Source of the DNA: Streptomyces griseoincarnatus
GTDB taxonomy: Bacteria > Actinomycetota > Actinomycetes > Streptomycetales > Streptomycetaceae
Length of the DNA stretch: 64,000 nucleotides
Reading direction: 5' to 3'
Assembly: GCA_014649575.1 (NCBI GenBank)
Contig: BMTH01000021.1
Coordinates: forward strand, 1-64,000
The notes under the pieces are model-generated. The model saw nothing but the letters and a program-made list of their open reading frames with translations. It made no database searches and was not told the origin of the DNA. A program made the position numbers and the translations under genes. Each line of letters starts with the position of its first letter. Position 1 is the first letter of the stretch. This document shows positions 8,415-17,170 of this stretch, in pieces.

Positions 8415-8619
8415 GCGTGCACCCCCGCCTGGTTAATCGTCAGTAACTACACGTGTCCGGGGGGATGCTGCCATCAATGAGCGAGAAACGACAGGGGGTG
8501 TGGACAACGCCCCTTCCGCCCCGCCGGTCCTCCTGCGACCGCCGTCCCGGTCGGTGTGACGAACAGGCAGGGGAGATCGTTCCCGGCCGGTACGAACGGA
8601 GGCAGAGCCTCCGCCGGCC

Positions 8620-9441
8620 TCACCACCCACGCGGCGCCAACGCCCCCCACCGTACGGTGACTTCGCCCTGCCGCCACCGCGCCGGGCCGTCCGTCACCGG
8701 CCAGTCGGCCGTGAGGTTCCGCACGGTACGGATCCAGCGCTGGCGCGCGCCGTACGAGGCGTAGGGCGCGGCGGCGGCCCAGGCGCGGTCGAAGTCGCGC
8801 AGGAAGGCGTGCACCGGCTCGCCGGGGACGTTGCGGTGGATGAGCGCCTTGGGGAGCCGTTCCGCCAGGTCGGAGGGGCGTTCCAGGGAGCCGAGCCGGG
8901 TCGCGAAGGTGACCGTGCGCGGCCCTTCGGGGCCGAGCGCGACCCACACGTGCCGGCGTCCGATCTCGTCGCAGGTCCCCTCGACCAGCAGCCCGCCGCG
9001 CGATCCGGTCGCCGGGTCGGCCGGGGCGAGCCGCGCGCACAGCCGCCGCCAGACGCCGGCGACCGCCCCCTCGTCGTACTGGCGCAGCACGTTCGCCGCG
9101 CGGACCAGCACCGGGCTGCCCGGCATCGGGATCTCGAAGCCGCCGCGCAGGAACACCAGCCCTTCCCGCTCGTACGGCCGTGCCGAGGCGACCCGGGCCG
9201 GGTCGATCTCCACGCCCGCCACCCGGGTGCGGGGCGCCGCCGTGCGCAGCCGGTGCAGCAGTTCGAGCGCGGTCCAGGGCGCCGCGCCGTAGCCGAGGTC
9301 GACGGCGAGGGGGTCGGCGGCGCGGCGCAGCTCGGCGCCGTGCGCGGCCGCGATCCAGCGGTCCATGCGGCGCAGCCGGTTGGGGTTGGTGGTGCCGCGC
9401 GTCACCGTGCCCACGGGGGCGGAGGCGGGACGCGGTGTCAT
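8620..9441 (-). CDS. Class I SAM-dependent methyltransferase-like protein
   Basis: A 273-residue protein. VDLGYGAAPWTALELLHRL is a glycine-rich SAM-binding motif I, and VAGVEIDPARV is the acidic motif II. The rest resembles Streptomyces class I methyltransferase-like proteins of unknown substrate. The ATG at 9441 begins MTPRPASAP; the longer open frame upstream is not protein-like. It is divergent from mshA, with about 220 bases between them. Its conserved place beside mshA, recalled from S. coelicolor, does not itself reveal its role. Confidence 0.75.
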   Translation of the reverse strand: MTPRPASAPVGTVTRGTTNPNRLRRMDRWIAAAHGAELRRAADPLAVDLGYGAAPWTALELLHRLRTAAPRTRVAGVEIDPARVASARPYEREGLVFLRGGFEIPMPGSPVLVRAANVLRQYDEGAVAGVWRRLCARLAPADPATGSRGGLLVEGTCDEIGRRHVWVALGPEGPRTVTFATRLGSLERPSDLAERLPKALIHRNVPGEPVHAFLRDFDRAWAAAAPYASYGARQRWIRTVRNLTADWPVTDGPARWRQGEVTVRWGALAPRGW

Positions 9442-9662
9442 GAGGACGAGGGTACGGGGGTACCCGCCCCCGGGATCGCGGCGCGTGCGCCGCCACGGGC
9501 ACGCATCCCGCAGTCGAACGGTTGAGCTAGTCCAGGCCAAGATTCGGTAAAGACTGCCGTCGGCGGCGTCCCGCGGAAATGGGAACGCAATCTTCCGGCG
9601 TTGACGCCGCCGAGGGTCGTACGCCCTCTCCCAGCCGTGCCCGCAGCGAGGAGGAACGCCAC

Positions 9663-11000
9663 GTGAGCCAGTACATCGCGAGGCTCGGGCGGCGCTCCCC
9701 CGCCGTACCGGCGCGGCTGCGGCTGCACCGCAGGCCACGCCGCGTGGCGATGCTCTCCGTGCACACCTCACCGCTGCACCAGCCGGGCACCGGCGACGCG
9801 GGCGGCATGAACGTCTACATCGTGGAGCTGGCCCAGCGGCTCGCCGCGATCAACATCGAGGTGGAGATCTTCACCCGGGCCACCACGGCCGCCCTTCCGC
9901 CCGTCGTCGAGCTCGCGCCCGGCGTCCTCGTCCGGCACGTCGACGCCGGCCCTTACGAGGGACTGGCCAAGGAGGACCTGCCCGCCCAGCTGTGCGCCTT
10001 CACCCACGGCGTGATGCAGGCCTGGGCCGGGCACCGTCCCGGCCACTACGACCTGGTCCACTCCCACTACTGGCTCTCCGGCCACGTCGGCTGGCTGGCC
10101 GCCCAGCGCTGGGGCGTCCCCCTGGTGCACGCCATGCACACCATGGCCAAGGTCAAGAACGCCAACCTCGCCGACGGCGACACACCCGAGCCCGCCGCCC
10201 GCGTGATCGGCGAGACCCAGATCGTCGCCGCCGCGGACCGGCTGATCGCCAACACCACCGAGGAGGCCGGCGAACTCGTCCACCACTACGCCGCCGACCC
10301 CGCCAAGGTCGCCGTCGTCCACCCCGGCGTGAACCTCGGCCGCTTCCGCCCCGCCGACGGCCGCGCCGCCGCCCGCGCCCGCCTGGGGCTGCCGAGGGAC
10401 GCGCTGATCCCGCTCTTCGCCGGCCGTATCCAGCCCCTCAAGGCACCCGACGTGCTGCTGCGCGCGGTGGCCGTGCTGCTCGCCGACCGGCCCGAGCTGC
10501 GCTCCCGCGTCTGCGTGCCCGTCGTCGGAGGCCCCAGCGGCAGCGGCCTCGCCAAGCCGGAAGGGCTGCAGAAGCTCGCCGCCCGGCTCGGCATCGCCGA
10601 CGTCGTCCACTTCCACCCGCCGGTCGGGCAGGAGGAGCTCGCGGACTGGTTCCGCGCCGCGTCCGTGCTGGTCATGCCGTCGTACAGCGAGTCGTTCGGG
10701 CTGGTCGCCATAGAGGCGCAGGCGTCCGGCACCCCGGTGCTCGCCGCGGCCGTCGGCGGCCTCCCGGTCGCCGTGCGCGACGAGGAGACCGGCTTCCTGA
10801 TCCAGGGCCACGACCCGGCCGCCTACGCGCGCGTCCTGCGCGACCTCGCCGACCGGCCGGAGCTCGCCGCACGCATGGGCGAGGCCGCCGCCCGGCACGC
10901 CCAGTCCTTCGGCTGGGACACCGCGGCCGCCGCCACGGCCGACGTGTACACGGCCGCGACCCACGCCCACCGCCGTCACGTACGCTCCCACCATGGCTGA
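9663..11000 (+). CDS. mshA: D-inositol-3-phosphate glycosyltransferase (mycothiol synthesis)
   Basis: A 445-residue GT4 glycosyltransferase that joins GlcNAc from UDP-GlcNAc to 1L-myo-inositol 1-phosphate, the first step of mycothiol synthesis. The N-terminal RVAMLSVHTSPLHQPGTGDA and GGMNVYIVELAQRLA are MshA signatures; HSHYWLSG, HTMAKVKN and the C-terminal SYSESFGLVAIEAQASGTP are the GT4 nucleotide-binding motifs. The GTG at 9663 follows GAGGAGG at 9648-9654 with ideal spacing, so I prefer it to the upstream open frame. The stop overlaps the start of the YbjN gene by 8 bases, indicating translational coupling. Confidence 0.95.
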   Translation: MSQYIARLGRRSPAVPARLRLHRRPRRVAMLSVHTSPLHQPGTGDAGGMNVYIVELAQRLAAINIEVEIFTRATTAALPPVVELAPGVLVRHVDAGPYEGLAKEDLPAQLCAFTHGVMQAWAGHRPGHYDLVHSHYWLSGHVGWLAAQRWGVPLVHAMHTMAKVKNANLADGDTPEPAARVIGETQIVAAADRLIANTTEEAGELVHHYAADPAKVAVVHPGVNLGRFRPADGRAAARARLGLPRDALIPLFAGRIQPLKAPDVLLRAVAVLLADRPELRSRVCVPVVGGPSGSGLAKPEGLQKLAARLGIADVVHFHPPVGQEELADWFRAASVLVMPSYSESFGLVAIEAQASGTPVLAAAVGGLPVAVRDEETGFLIQGHDPAAYARVLRDLADRPELAARMGEAAARHAQSFGWDTAAAATADVYTAATHAHRRHVRSHHG

Positions 11001-11505
11001 CACGGAAGCGGAGCAGCGGGCGGCACGGATCGTCGAGGGCGTGCTGAAGGACGCCGAGCTGGAGTGGGAGAGCCCGGCGCCCGGGAACTACGTGGTGAAA
11101 CTCCCCGGCACCCGCAAGCTGTCCACGACGGTCTCCCTGATCGTCGGCCGGCACACCCTGTCCCTCAACGCCTTCGTCATCCGCCACCCCGACGAGAACG
11201 AGACCGGCGTCCACCGCTGGCTCCTGGAGCGCAACCTCAAGCTGTTCGGCGTGAGTTACGCCGTCGACCCGCTCGGCGACATCTACGTCACCGGCCGCCT
11301 GCCGCTGCCCGCGATCACCCCCGAGGAACTCGACCGGCTGCTCGGGCAGGTCCTGGAGGCCGCCGACGGCAGCTTCAACACCCTGCTGGAGCTGGGCTTC
11401 GCCTCCGCGATCCGCAAGGAGTACGCCTGGCGCGTCTCGCGAGGCGAGTCGACCCGCAACCTGGACGCGTTCACGCATCTGCTGGAGCGGCCCTCGGAGG
11501 GCTGA
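10993..11505 (+). CDS. YbjN domain-containing protein
   Basis: A 170-residue cytosolic protein of the YbjN/DUF1790 type. It has a two-lobed alpha/beta pattern with LEWESPAPGNYVVKLPGT, TVSLIVGRHTLSLNAFVIR and WLLERNLKLFGVSYAVD, like a type III secretion chaperone fold. The biochemical role is unknown. It overlaps the last codons of mshA (ATGGCTGA), so it is expressed with mycothiol synthesis, a linkage I recall as conserved in Streptomyces. Confidence 0.85.
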   Translation: MADTEAEQRAARIVEGVLKDAELEWESPAPGNYVVKLPGTRKLSTTVSLIVGRHTLSLNAFVIRHPDENETGVHRWLLERNLKLFGVSYAVDPLGDIYVTGRLPLPAITPEELDRLLGQVLEAADGSFNTLLELGFASAIRKEYAWRVSRGESTRNLDAFTHLLERPSEG

Positions 11506-11611
11506 CTCCCCGGGACGTGTGCGCCCGAGCTGTGGTGGGGGTCCGAACTGGCGTGCGAGGGCGGGCTGTTAGCCTGCCGCGATCCGGGCCCCGGACACAG
11601 GGGTCCCATGC

Positions 11612-12433
11612 ATGAAGAGGACGTGCATGCGCACTGGCAGATCCGCCCTGGCGGCGGTGCTCGGCGGAACGATCGCCCTCGGGGCGCTGACCGCTCAGCC
11701 CGCCCAGGCCGCCGACACCGGCATCAGGGTGTCGAAGGTGGTCGTGAACAAGGGCAAGCCCATCGTGGTGGGTACCACCGAGACGAAGTACCCGACGGTC
11801 AGCTTCCGGGTGACCTGGCCCGCCGGGCACACCATCAGCACCGCGTCGGCCATGCCGTTCATGTATCACGGCACGACGGCGGTCAGGGCCTACGAGGGAC
11901 CGGGCAACCAGGTCTTCCTCCATGACATGATCACGTGCAACGAGGACGGTTCGCGCGCCGCGAACTGCGAGGGGACACTGCGCATCCGGCCCCGCGAGAA
12001 CCTCGACTCGGCCGCGGACGCCACGACATGGAAGCTGGCGTTCGTCGCCCTCCTGGACGTGAAGGGAAAGACCAGGCACGAGTACCTGAACAGCTCGGCC
12101 ACCCTCCAGGTCAAGCGGGCCGCCCGGGCCACGGTCAACGCCTCGCCGGAGCCGGTGGTCAAGAACAGGACGCTCACCGTCACGGGCAAGCTGACGCGCG
12201 CCGACTGGGCGAGGCGCGCCTACTCCGCCTACGGCGGCAAGGCGGCCCGGCTCGAGTTCCGCAAGGCGGGCACCACCGCATGGACGGCGGTCAGGACGGT
12301 GCGGGCGAACTCCGCCGGGTCCCTGAAGACCACGGTGAAGGCGACCGCGGACGGCTACTGGCGCTGGATGTTCGGCCAGACGACCACCACGGGCGGCGCG
12401 ACGTCGGCGGCGGACTACGTCGACGTGAGGTGA
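11612..12433 (+). CDS. Secreted protein of unknown function
   Basis: A 273-residue exported protein. The signal peptide ALAAVLGGTIALGALTAQPA ends at AQA-A, near residue 33. The mature part has two beta-rich segments: residues about 35-165, which hold two Cys (ITCNEDGSRAANCEG), and a C-terminal Ig-like segment (about 170-273, KNRTLTVTGKL through YVDVR) resembling repeats of secreted Streptomyces proteins. No catalytic motif is visible. A strong terminator follows directly, so it is monocistronic. Confidence 0.7.
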   Translation: MKRTCMRTGRSALAAVLGGTIALGALTAQPAQAADTGIRVSKVVVNKGKPIVVGTTETKYPTVSFRVTWPAGHTISTASAMPFMYHGTTAVRAYEGPGNQVFLHDMITCNEDGSRAANCEGTLRIRPRENLDSAADATTWKLAFVALLDVKGKTRHEYLNSSATLQVKRAARATVNASPEPVVKNRTLTVTGKLTRADWARRAYSAYGGKAARLEFRKAGTTAWTAVRTVRANSAGSLKTTVKATADGYWRWMFGQTTTTGGATSAADYVDVR

Positions 12434-12438
12434 CGCCT

Positions 12439-12478
12439 ACGCCGTCGGGGGTTCGCGTGTGAGGACCCCCGACGGCGT
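12439..12478 (+). terminator. Rho-independent terminator
   Basis: Perfect 14-bp arms (ACGCCGTCGGGGGT at 12439-12452 and its complement at 12465-12478) with a 12-base loop, followed by GTGTTTTCT. It lies 6 bases after the secreted-protein stop and can also serve the convergent AraC gene. Confidence 0.85.
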
Positions 12479-12484
12479 GTTTTC

Positions 12485-13324
12485 TCAGGGGCGTTCCGCG
12501 CTCCGGTACCGTCCCGGAGTGACCCCCACGAGCCGGCGGAAGTGCCGGGTCAGGTGGGCCTGGTCGTAGAAGCCGGCGGCGGCCGCGACGTCGCTCGGCG
12601 GCCGCCCCTCCAGCAGCAGCCGCCGCGCCTGCCCGACCCGCCTGGACGTCAGGTACTGGTGCGGCGGGATGCCGTACGCGGTGCTGAACGCCCGTACCAG
12701 ATGCGCGGGATGGGCCGACAGCTCGGCGCCCGCCTCCGCCAGCGTGAGCCCGTCGGCCACCCGCGCGTCGAGCAACTCCCGCAGCCGCCGCGCCAGTACG
12801 GGGTCGGGGCGGCGGGGCGCGGGCGGCTCCCGCGACTCCAGGTGCTCCCGCAGCCGCTCCCCGACCAGCGTCAGCCGGCTCTCCGCCTCCAGCTCGTCCC
12901 CCGGCCGCACCAGCGCGGAGTGCACCTGCCCGACGCGCCGGCGCAGCAGCGGATCGCGCAGGTCGGGGCGGTCCACGGCGGCCCCGATGAGGTCGTCGCC
13001 GAGCCGGCTGGAGTCCAGGTACAGCACGCGCTTGCGGAAGCCCTCGGCCGTGGCCGGTTCACCGTTGTGCGGGACGTGCGGCGGCAGCAGGGTCACGGTG
13101 TCGTCCGGGGTGCCGTGCTCGTGCCGGTCCAGGTCGTACCGCACGGCGCCGGAGTCGACGATCAGCAGCGTCCAGGCGTCGTGGACGTGCATCGGATAGG
13201 CGTACTCGGTGAACCGGGCGTGGAACACCTCGACGACACCGGGGACGGGGGGCCGCCAGGCGGTGACGCTCGCGGGGGCCGGTTCCGGGGGCGGGGATGC
13301 CGGGGGGGATGCCGGGGCAGGCAT
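12485..13324 (-). CDS. AraC family transcriptional regulator
   Basis: A 279-residue regulator. The N-terminal AraC_binding cupin (about 20-110) has YPMHVHDAWTLLIVDSG and TVTLLPPHVPHNGEP. The C-terminal double HTH (about 175-275) has LTLAEAGAELSAHPAHLVRA and VAAAAGFYDQAHLTRHFRRL, then GVTPGRYR. It starts 49 bases from the divergent DUF2000 gene, which is its probable target. An ATG-like start 15 bases upstream (13339) is possible. Confidence 0.9.
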   Translation of the reverse strand: MPAPASPPASPPPEPAPASVTAWRPPVPGVVEVFHARFTEYAYPMHVHDAWTLLIVDSGAVRYDLDRHEHGTPDDTVTLLPPHVPHNGEPATAEGFRKRVLYLDSSRLGDDLIGAAVDRPDLRDPLLRRRVGQVHSALVRPGDELEAESRLTLVGERLREHLESREPPAPRRPDPVLARRLRELLDARVADGLTLAEAGAELSAHPAHLVRAFSTAYGIPPHQYLTSRRVGQARRLLLEGRPPSDVAAAAGFYDQAHLTRHFRRLVGVTPGRYRSAERP

Positions 13325-13373
13325 GCAAACAACGTACAAGACCGGGGACGGCCCCGGACGGCAGTCTCACGGC

Positions 13374-13796
13374 ATGAGCACGAGCACCCGTTTCGACACG
13401 AAGATCGCCGTCCTGCTGCGCGAGGACCTGGAGCCCTGGCAGCGCCTCAACGTCACCGCGTTCCTGGTCAGCGGCCTCGGCACACAGCTCCCCGAACTGA
13501 TCGGGCAGCCGTACGAGGACGCGGACGGCGTGCCGTACCTGCCGATGTTCCGCCAGCCGGTGCTGGTCTTCCAGGGCGCCAAGGAGGTCCTGAGGGCGGC
13601 CCACGAACGCGCCCTCTCCCGCGCCCTGCCGCGCGCGGTCTTCACCTCCGACCTCTTCGCCACCGGCCACGACGACGCCAACCGCGCGGCGGTCCGCGCC
13701 GTCCCCACCACCGACCTGGACCTGGTCGGCCTCGCCGTCCACGGCCCGCGCAACGCGGTGGACAAGGTGCTGAAGGGGGCGCGGATGCATCCGTGA
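13374..13796 (+). CDS. DUF2000 family protein
   Basis: A 140-residue protein with a ferredoxin-like alpha/beta pattern: TRFDTKIAVLLREDLEPWQ, LNVTAFLVSGL, and DLDLVGLAVHGPRNAVDKV near the end. These fit DUF2000, which resembles peptidyl-tRNA hydrolase II in fold but has no shown activity. It is divergent from an AraC regulator, a pairing I recall from other actinomycetes. Confidence 0.8.
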   Translation: MSTSTRFDTKIAVLLREDLEPWQRLNVTAFLVSGLGTQLPELIGQPYEDADGVPYLPMFRQPVLVFQGAKEVLRAAHERALSRALPRAVFTSDLFATGHDDANRAAVRAVPTTDLDLVGLAVHGPRNAVDKVLKGARMHP

Positions 13797-13860
13797 GGGC
13801 GGATGCGTGACGCAGTGAGGGCGGGCGCGACGCCGTGAAGGCGGATACGTGACGACGGAC

Positions 13861-13902
13861 ACGTGAGGACGCGCACGTGAGGACGCGCACGTGAGGATGG
13901 GC
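13861..13902 (+). repeat. Tandem repeat, 14-bp unit, three copies
   Basis: ACGTGAGGACGCGC occurs at 13861-13874 and 13875-13888, with a third diverged copy at 13889-13902. Looser GTGANGGCGG copies extend upstream to about 13797. It lies in the leader of the GlxA-type regulator. Confidence 0.8.
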
Positions 13903-13930
13903 GCGGGGGTGCGCCGCGTACGCTTTTTCC

Positions 13931-14887
13931 GTGCCCGCCCCCCGTCTCCACCGCGTCGCCGTCCTGGTGCTCGAGGGCGCGAAGCCGCTCGACGTCGGGA
14001 TCCCCGCGCAGGTCTTCACGACCCGCGCGAGCATGCCGTACGAGGTGCGGGTGTGCGGGGCGGCGCCCGGCCCGGTGACCGGCGGGGACGGTCTCGCGTA
14101 CGCCGTCTCGCACGGTCTCGACGCACTGGAGTGGGCCGACATCGTCTTCGTCCCCGGGTACCGCTTCCCGGACCGGGAGGATCCGCCGCCGGCCGTCGTC
14201 GACGCGCTGGTCGCCGCGCACGAGCGGGGCGCGCGGCTCGCCGCGATCTCGACGGGCGCGTTCGCGCTGGCCGCCACCGGCCTGCTGGACGGGCGGCGCG
14301 CCACCACGCACTGGCACTACACGCGCGCCCTGATGGCCCGGTACCCGCGGATCAAGGTCGACGAGAACGTGCTGTTCGTCGACGAGGGCAGCGTGCTCAC
14401 CTCGGCGGGCGCCGCCTCCGGGATCGACCTGTGCCTGCACATCCTGCGCGGCGACCTCGGGGTGGCCGCGTCCAACCACGCGGCCCGGCGGCTGGTCGCG
14501 GCGCCGTACCGCAGCGGGGGCCAGGCCCAGTACGTGCCGCGCAGCGTGCCCGAGCCGCTGGGGGAGCGGTTCGCGGCGACGCGGGAGTGGGCGCTGCACC
14601 GGCTGGGCGATCCGCTCACCCTGGAGGTGCTGGCGCGGCAGGCGGGGGTGTCGCCGCGGACGTTCTCCCGGCGGTTCGTGGAGGAGACCGGCTACACGCC
14701 GATGCAGTGGGTGATGCGCGCCCGCGTCGACCTGGCCCGCGAGCTGCTGGAACGCTCGCAGCGCAGTGTCGAGCAGATCGCCGCCGACACGGGGCTCGGC
14801 ACCGGGGCGAATCTGCGGCTGCACTTCCAGCGGATCCTCGGGACGACGCCTAGCGAGTACCGGCGCACCTTCACGCGGGGCGAGTGA
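13931..14887 (+). CDS. GlxA-type regulator: DJ-1/PfpI-like domain plus AraC HTH
   Basis: A 318-residue protein. Residues 1-190 are a class I glutamine-amidotransferase-like (DJ-1/PfpI) domain (RVAVLVLEGAKPLDVGIP, VFVPGYR, SAGAASGIDLCLHIL). Residues about 225-318 are an AraC HTH (LEVLARQAGVSPRTFSRRF). The nucleophile-elbow position reads AISTGAF (S107) where relatives often have Cys-Thr-Gly, so the domain is probably a sensor and not an enzyme. The GTG start at 13931 lacks a clear ribosome site. The ligand is unknown. Confidence 0.85.
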   Translation: MPAPRLHRVAVLVLEGAKPLDVGIPAQVFTTRASMPYEVRVCGAAPGPVTGGDGLAYAVSHGLDALEWADIVFVPGYRFPDREDPPPAVVDALVAAHERGARLAAISTGAFALAATGLLDGRRATTHWHYTRALMARYPRIKVDENVLFVDEGSVLTSAGAASGIDLCLHILRGDLGVAASNHAARRLVAAPYRSGGQAQYVPRSVPEPLGERFAATREWALHRLGDPLTLEVLARQAGVSPRTFSRRFVEETGYTPMQWVMRARVDLARELLERSQRSVEQIAADTGLGTGANLRLHFQRILGTTPSEYRRTFTRGE

Positions 14888-15017
14888 TCACCAGCGAGCC
14901 GGGGCCACAGGGCGTCGGGGGCCATTGGCAGGATCCTTGTGAACCATGGCGATCCCGCCACTGTCACCGGCGTCCCCGGCGCGCGAGCCTGGACGGCGAG
15001 AGGAAGGGACACCACTC

Positions 15018-16016
15018 ATGACTCGCATCGCCATCAACGGATTCGGCCGCATCGGACGCAACGTGCTGCGCGCCCTTCTGGAGCGGGACACCGCCCTGGA
15101 GGTCGTCGCCGTCAACGACCTGACCGAGCCGGCCGCCCTCGCCCGGCTGCTCGCCTTCGACAGCACCGCCGGCCGCCTCGGACGCCCGGTGAGCGTCGAC
15201 GGCGACACCCTCGTCGTGGACGGCCGCCGGATCAAGGTGCTGGCCGAACGCGAACCGGCCGAGCTGCCCTGGGCCGAGCTGGACGTCGACCTCGTGCTGG
15301 AGGCCACCGGCCGCTTCACCTCGGCCAAGGCCGCCCGCGCCCACCTCGACGCGGGCGCGCGGAAGGTACTCGTGAGCGCGCCCTCGGACGGCGCGGACGT
15401 GACGCTGGCGTACGGCGTGAACACGGACGCGTACGACGCGGAGCTGCACACGATCGTCTCCAACGCGTCCTGCACCACCAACGCGCTCGCGCCGCTGGCG
15501 GCCGTCCTCGACGACCTGGCCGGCATCGAGCACGGGTTCATGACGACCGTGCACGCCTACACGCAGGAGCAGAACCTCCAGGACGGCCCGCACCGCGACC
15601 CGCGCCGCGCCCGCGCCGCCGGCGTCAACATCGTGCCGACCACGACCGGCGCCGCGAAGGCGATCGGCCTGGTGCTGCCGAACCTCGACGGCAAGCTGTC
15701 CGGCGACTCGATCCGCGTGCCGGTGCCGGTGGGGTCGATCGTCGAGCTCAACACGACGGTCTCCCGTGACGTGACGCGCGACGAGGTGCTGGCCGCGTAC
15801 CGCACGGCCGCGGAGGGCCCGCTGGCCGGTGTCCTCGAGTACTCGGAGGACCCGCTGGTGTCGTCGGACATCACCGGGAACCCGGCGTCGTCCATCTTCG
15901 ACTCGGCCCTCACCCGCGTCGACGGCCGCCACATCAAGGTGGTGGCCTGGTACGACAACGAGTGGGGCTTCTCCAACCGGGTCATCGACACGCTGGAGCT
16001 GCTGGCACGGGGCTGA
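15018..16016 (+). CDS. gap: Type I glyceraldehyde-3-phosphate dehydrogenase
   Basis: A 332-residue enzyme that oxidises glyceraldehyde 3-phosphate with phosphate and NAD(+) in glycolysis. The nucleotide-binding start is MTRIAINGFGRIGRNVLRAL. The catalytic Cys152 lies in SNASCTTN, the base His in TTVHAYTQEQ, and WYDNEWGFSNRV is the C-terminal signature. The ATG at 15018 follows AGGAAGG at 15001-15007. It stands alone, without pgk and tpi, so it is probably an additional gap copy besides the main operon gene. Confidence 0.9.
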   Translation: MTRIAINGFGRIGRNVLRALLERDTALEVVAVNDLTEPAALARLLAFDSTAGRLGRPVSVDGDTLVVDGRRIKVLAEREPAELPWAELDVDLVLEATGRFTSAKAARAHLDAGARKVLVSAPSDGADVTLAYGVNTDAYDAELHTIVSNASCTTNALAPLAAVLDDLAGIEHGFMTTVHAYTQEQNLQDGPHRDPRRARAAGVNIVPTTTGAAKAIGLVLPNLDGKLSGDSIRVPVPVGSIVELNTTVSRDVTRDEVLAAYRTAAEGPLAGVLEYSEDPLVSSDITGNPASSIFDSALTRVDGRHIKVVAWYDNEWGFSNRVIDTLELLARG

Positions 16017-16037
16017 GCCGCAGTCCGCGGCAAGGTG

Positions 16038-16068
16038 GCAAGGCGTGGCACCCGGTGGCACGCCTTGC
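16038..16068 (+). promoter_or_regulatory. Palindromic operator of the toxin-antitoxin operon
   Basis: GCAAGGCGTG (16038-16047) is perfectly inverted at 16059-16068, with GTGGCA repeated three times across it. It lies 14 bases before the antitoxin ATG. TACCGT (16069-16074) could be the -10 of a leaderless transcript. The placement fits an autoregulatory Phd-type site, although it could also terminate gap. Confidence 0.5.
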
Positions 16069-16081
16069 TACCGTTGTCGGT

Positions 16082-16351
16082 ATGAGCGCTCAGCCGGAAA
16101 TCACCCAGCGGGATCTGCGGAACCGGTCCCGGGAGATCATGGACGCCGTACAGAGCGGTCAGTCGTTCACCGTCACCCGCGACGGTCACCCGATCGGGCA
16201 GCTCGTCCCGCTGCGCAGGCGCCGTCGCTTCGTCTCACGCCGGGAGTTCGCCGCGATGTCCAAGGCGGCTCCGGACATCGACATCGACACCTTCCGCGCC
16301 GACCAGGACGCCACGGCGGACACCTGCCTGGACGACCCGTATGCCCGCTGA
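16082..16351 (+). CDS. Phd/YefM family antitoxin
   Basis: An 89-residue antitoxin. The N-terminal Phd/YefM fold (ITQRDLRNRSREIMDAVQSG, then FTVTRDGHPIGQLVPL) binds DNA. The acidic tail (about 60-89, with DIDIDTFRADQDA) should wrap the toxin. The coding end overlaps the PIN toxin start by 11 bases, the usual coupled layout. It sits just after gap, with its own palindrome upstream. Confidence 0.88.
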   Translation: MSAQPEITQRDLRNRSREIMDAVQSGQSFTVTRDGHPIGQLVPLRRRRRFVSRREFAAMSKAAPDIDIDTFRADQDATADTCLDDPYAR

Positions 16352-16808
16352 GCGCACGACGTACGAGCAAGGGCTCCTCGACACCGACATCGTGATCCTG
16401 CGGCGCTGGGTCGATCCCGAGGAGCTGCCGGACGAGATGGCGATCACCGCCGTCACTCTGGCGGAACTGTCGGCCGGCCCGCACGAGGTCCGCCGCAACG
16501 ACGAGCAGAGCGTCTACGACGAGCACGTCGAACGCGCCCGCAGGCTGGACGTCCTCCAGCGCGCCGAGAACGAGTTCGACCCCATCCCCTTCGGCGCCGA
16601 GGCCGCCCGCATCTACGGCCGCATCTGCGCGGCGGTGATCAGCGCGGGCCGCAAGCCGCGCCGTCGGATCGCCGACCTGATGATCGCCTCGATCGCCGTG
16701 GCCGAGGACCTGCCGCTGTTCACCACGAACCCCGACGACTTCAAGGAGCTGGACGACCTCCTCACCGTCGTTCCGGTCGGCCGCCCGCGAGTGCCGCACG
16801 AGCGCTGA
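16341..16808 (+). CDS. PIN domain (VapC-type) toxin ribonuclease
   Basis: A 155-residue PIN nuclease. Acidic metal ligands are visible: Asp14 in GLLDTDIVI, Glu42 in TLAELSAG, Asp112 in IADLMIASIAV and Asp132/133 in TTNPDDF. Such toxins cut tRNA or rRNA when free of antitoxin. It is translationally coupled to the Phd-type antitoxin. All residues needed for activity appear present, so the module is probably functional. Confidence 0.9.
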   Translation: MPAERTTYEQGLLDTDIVILRRWVDPEELPDEMAITAVTLAELSAGPHEVRRNDEQSVYDEHVERARRLDVLQRAENEFDPIPFGAEAARIYGRICAAVISAGRKPRRRIADLMIASIAVAEDLPLFTTNPDDFKELDDLLTVVPVGRPRVPHER

Positions 16809-16930
16809 GGCGGACGGTACAGCCTGCTGTACCGCGAACAGGGGTGCCTCCCGGCGCGACGCCGGACCTCGCGCTTCCTAGCGTGGAGAACACGGAAACG
16901 ACATCCCAACTCCCGGCAGGAGCAGGCATC

Positions 16931-17149
16931 ATGACGACCACCCACCCCAAGGCGTCCGACAGCCCCGCGACCAACTCCGCGACCCACACGGCCCTGTGGG
17001 CCCTCGTGGCCGTGAGCGGCGTGGCGAACCTCGTCTCGTCCGTCGCCCAGGCGCCCCTCGTCGTGAACCTGGCCACCGGCCTGGTCACCCTCGCCGCCCT
17101 GACGGCCCTCGGCGCCCGCCACCTCCGCGCCCGGCGCACGCGCGTCTGA
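16931..17149 (+). CDS. Small membrane protein
   Basis: A 72-residue protein with two predicted membrane helices (TALWALVAVSGVANLVSS and PLVVNLATGLVTLAALTALG) and an Arg-rich cytosolic end (RHLRARRTRV). The ATG follows AGGAG at about 16917-16921. The function is unknown. It is a likely real gene because of the ribosome site and clean hydrophobic pattern. Confidence 0.6.
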   Translation: MTTTHPKASDSPATNSATHTALWALVAVSGVANLVSSVAQAPLVVNLATGLVTLAALTALGARHLRARRTRV

Positions 17150-17170
17150 CCTCCGCCGCGCGGAAGTTGA

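Noticed and set aside
8415..8475. c-di-AMP (ydaO) riboswitch before the NlpC/P60 gene
   Set aside because: The leader is short and lacks the conserved ydaO blocks.
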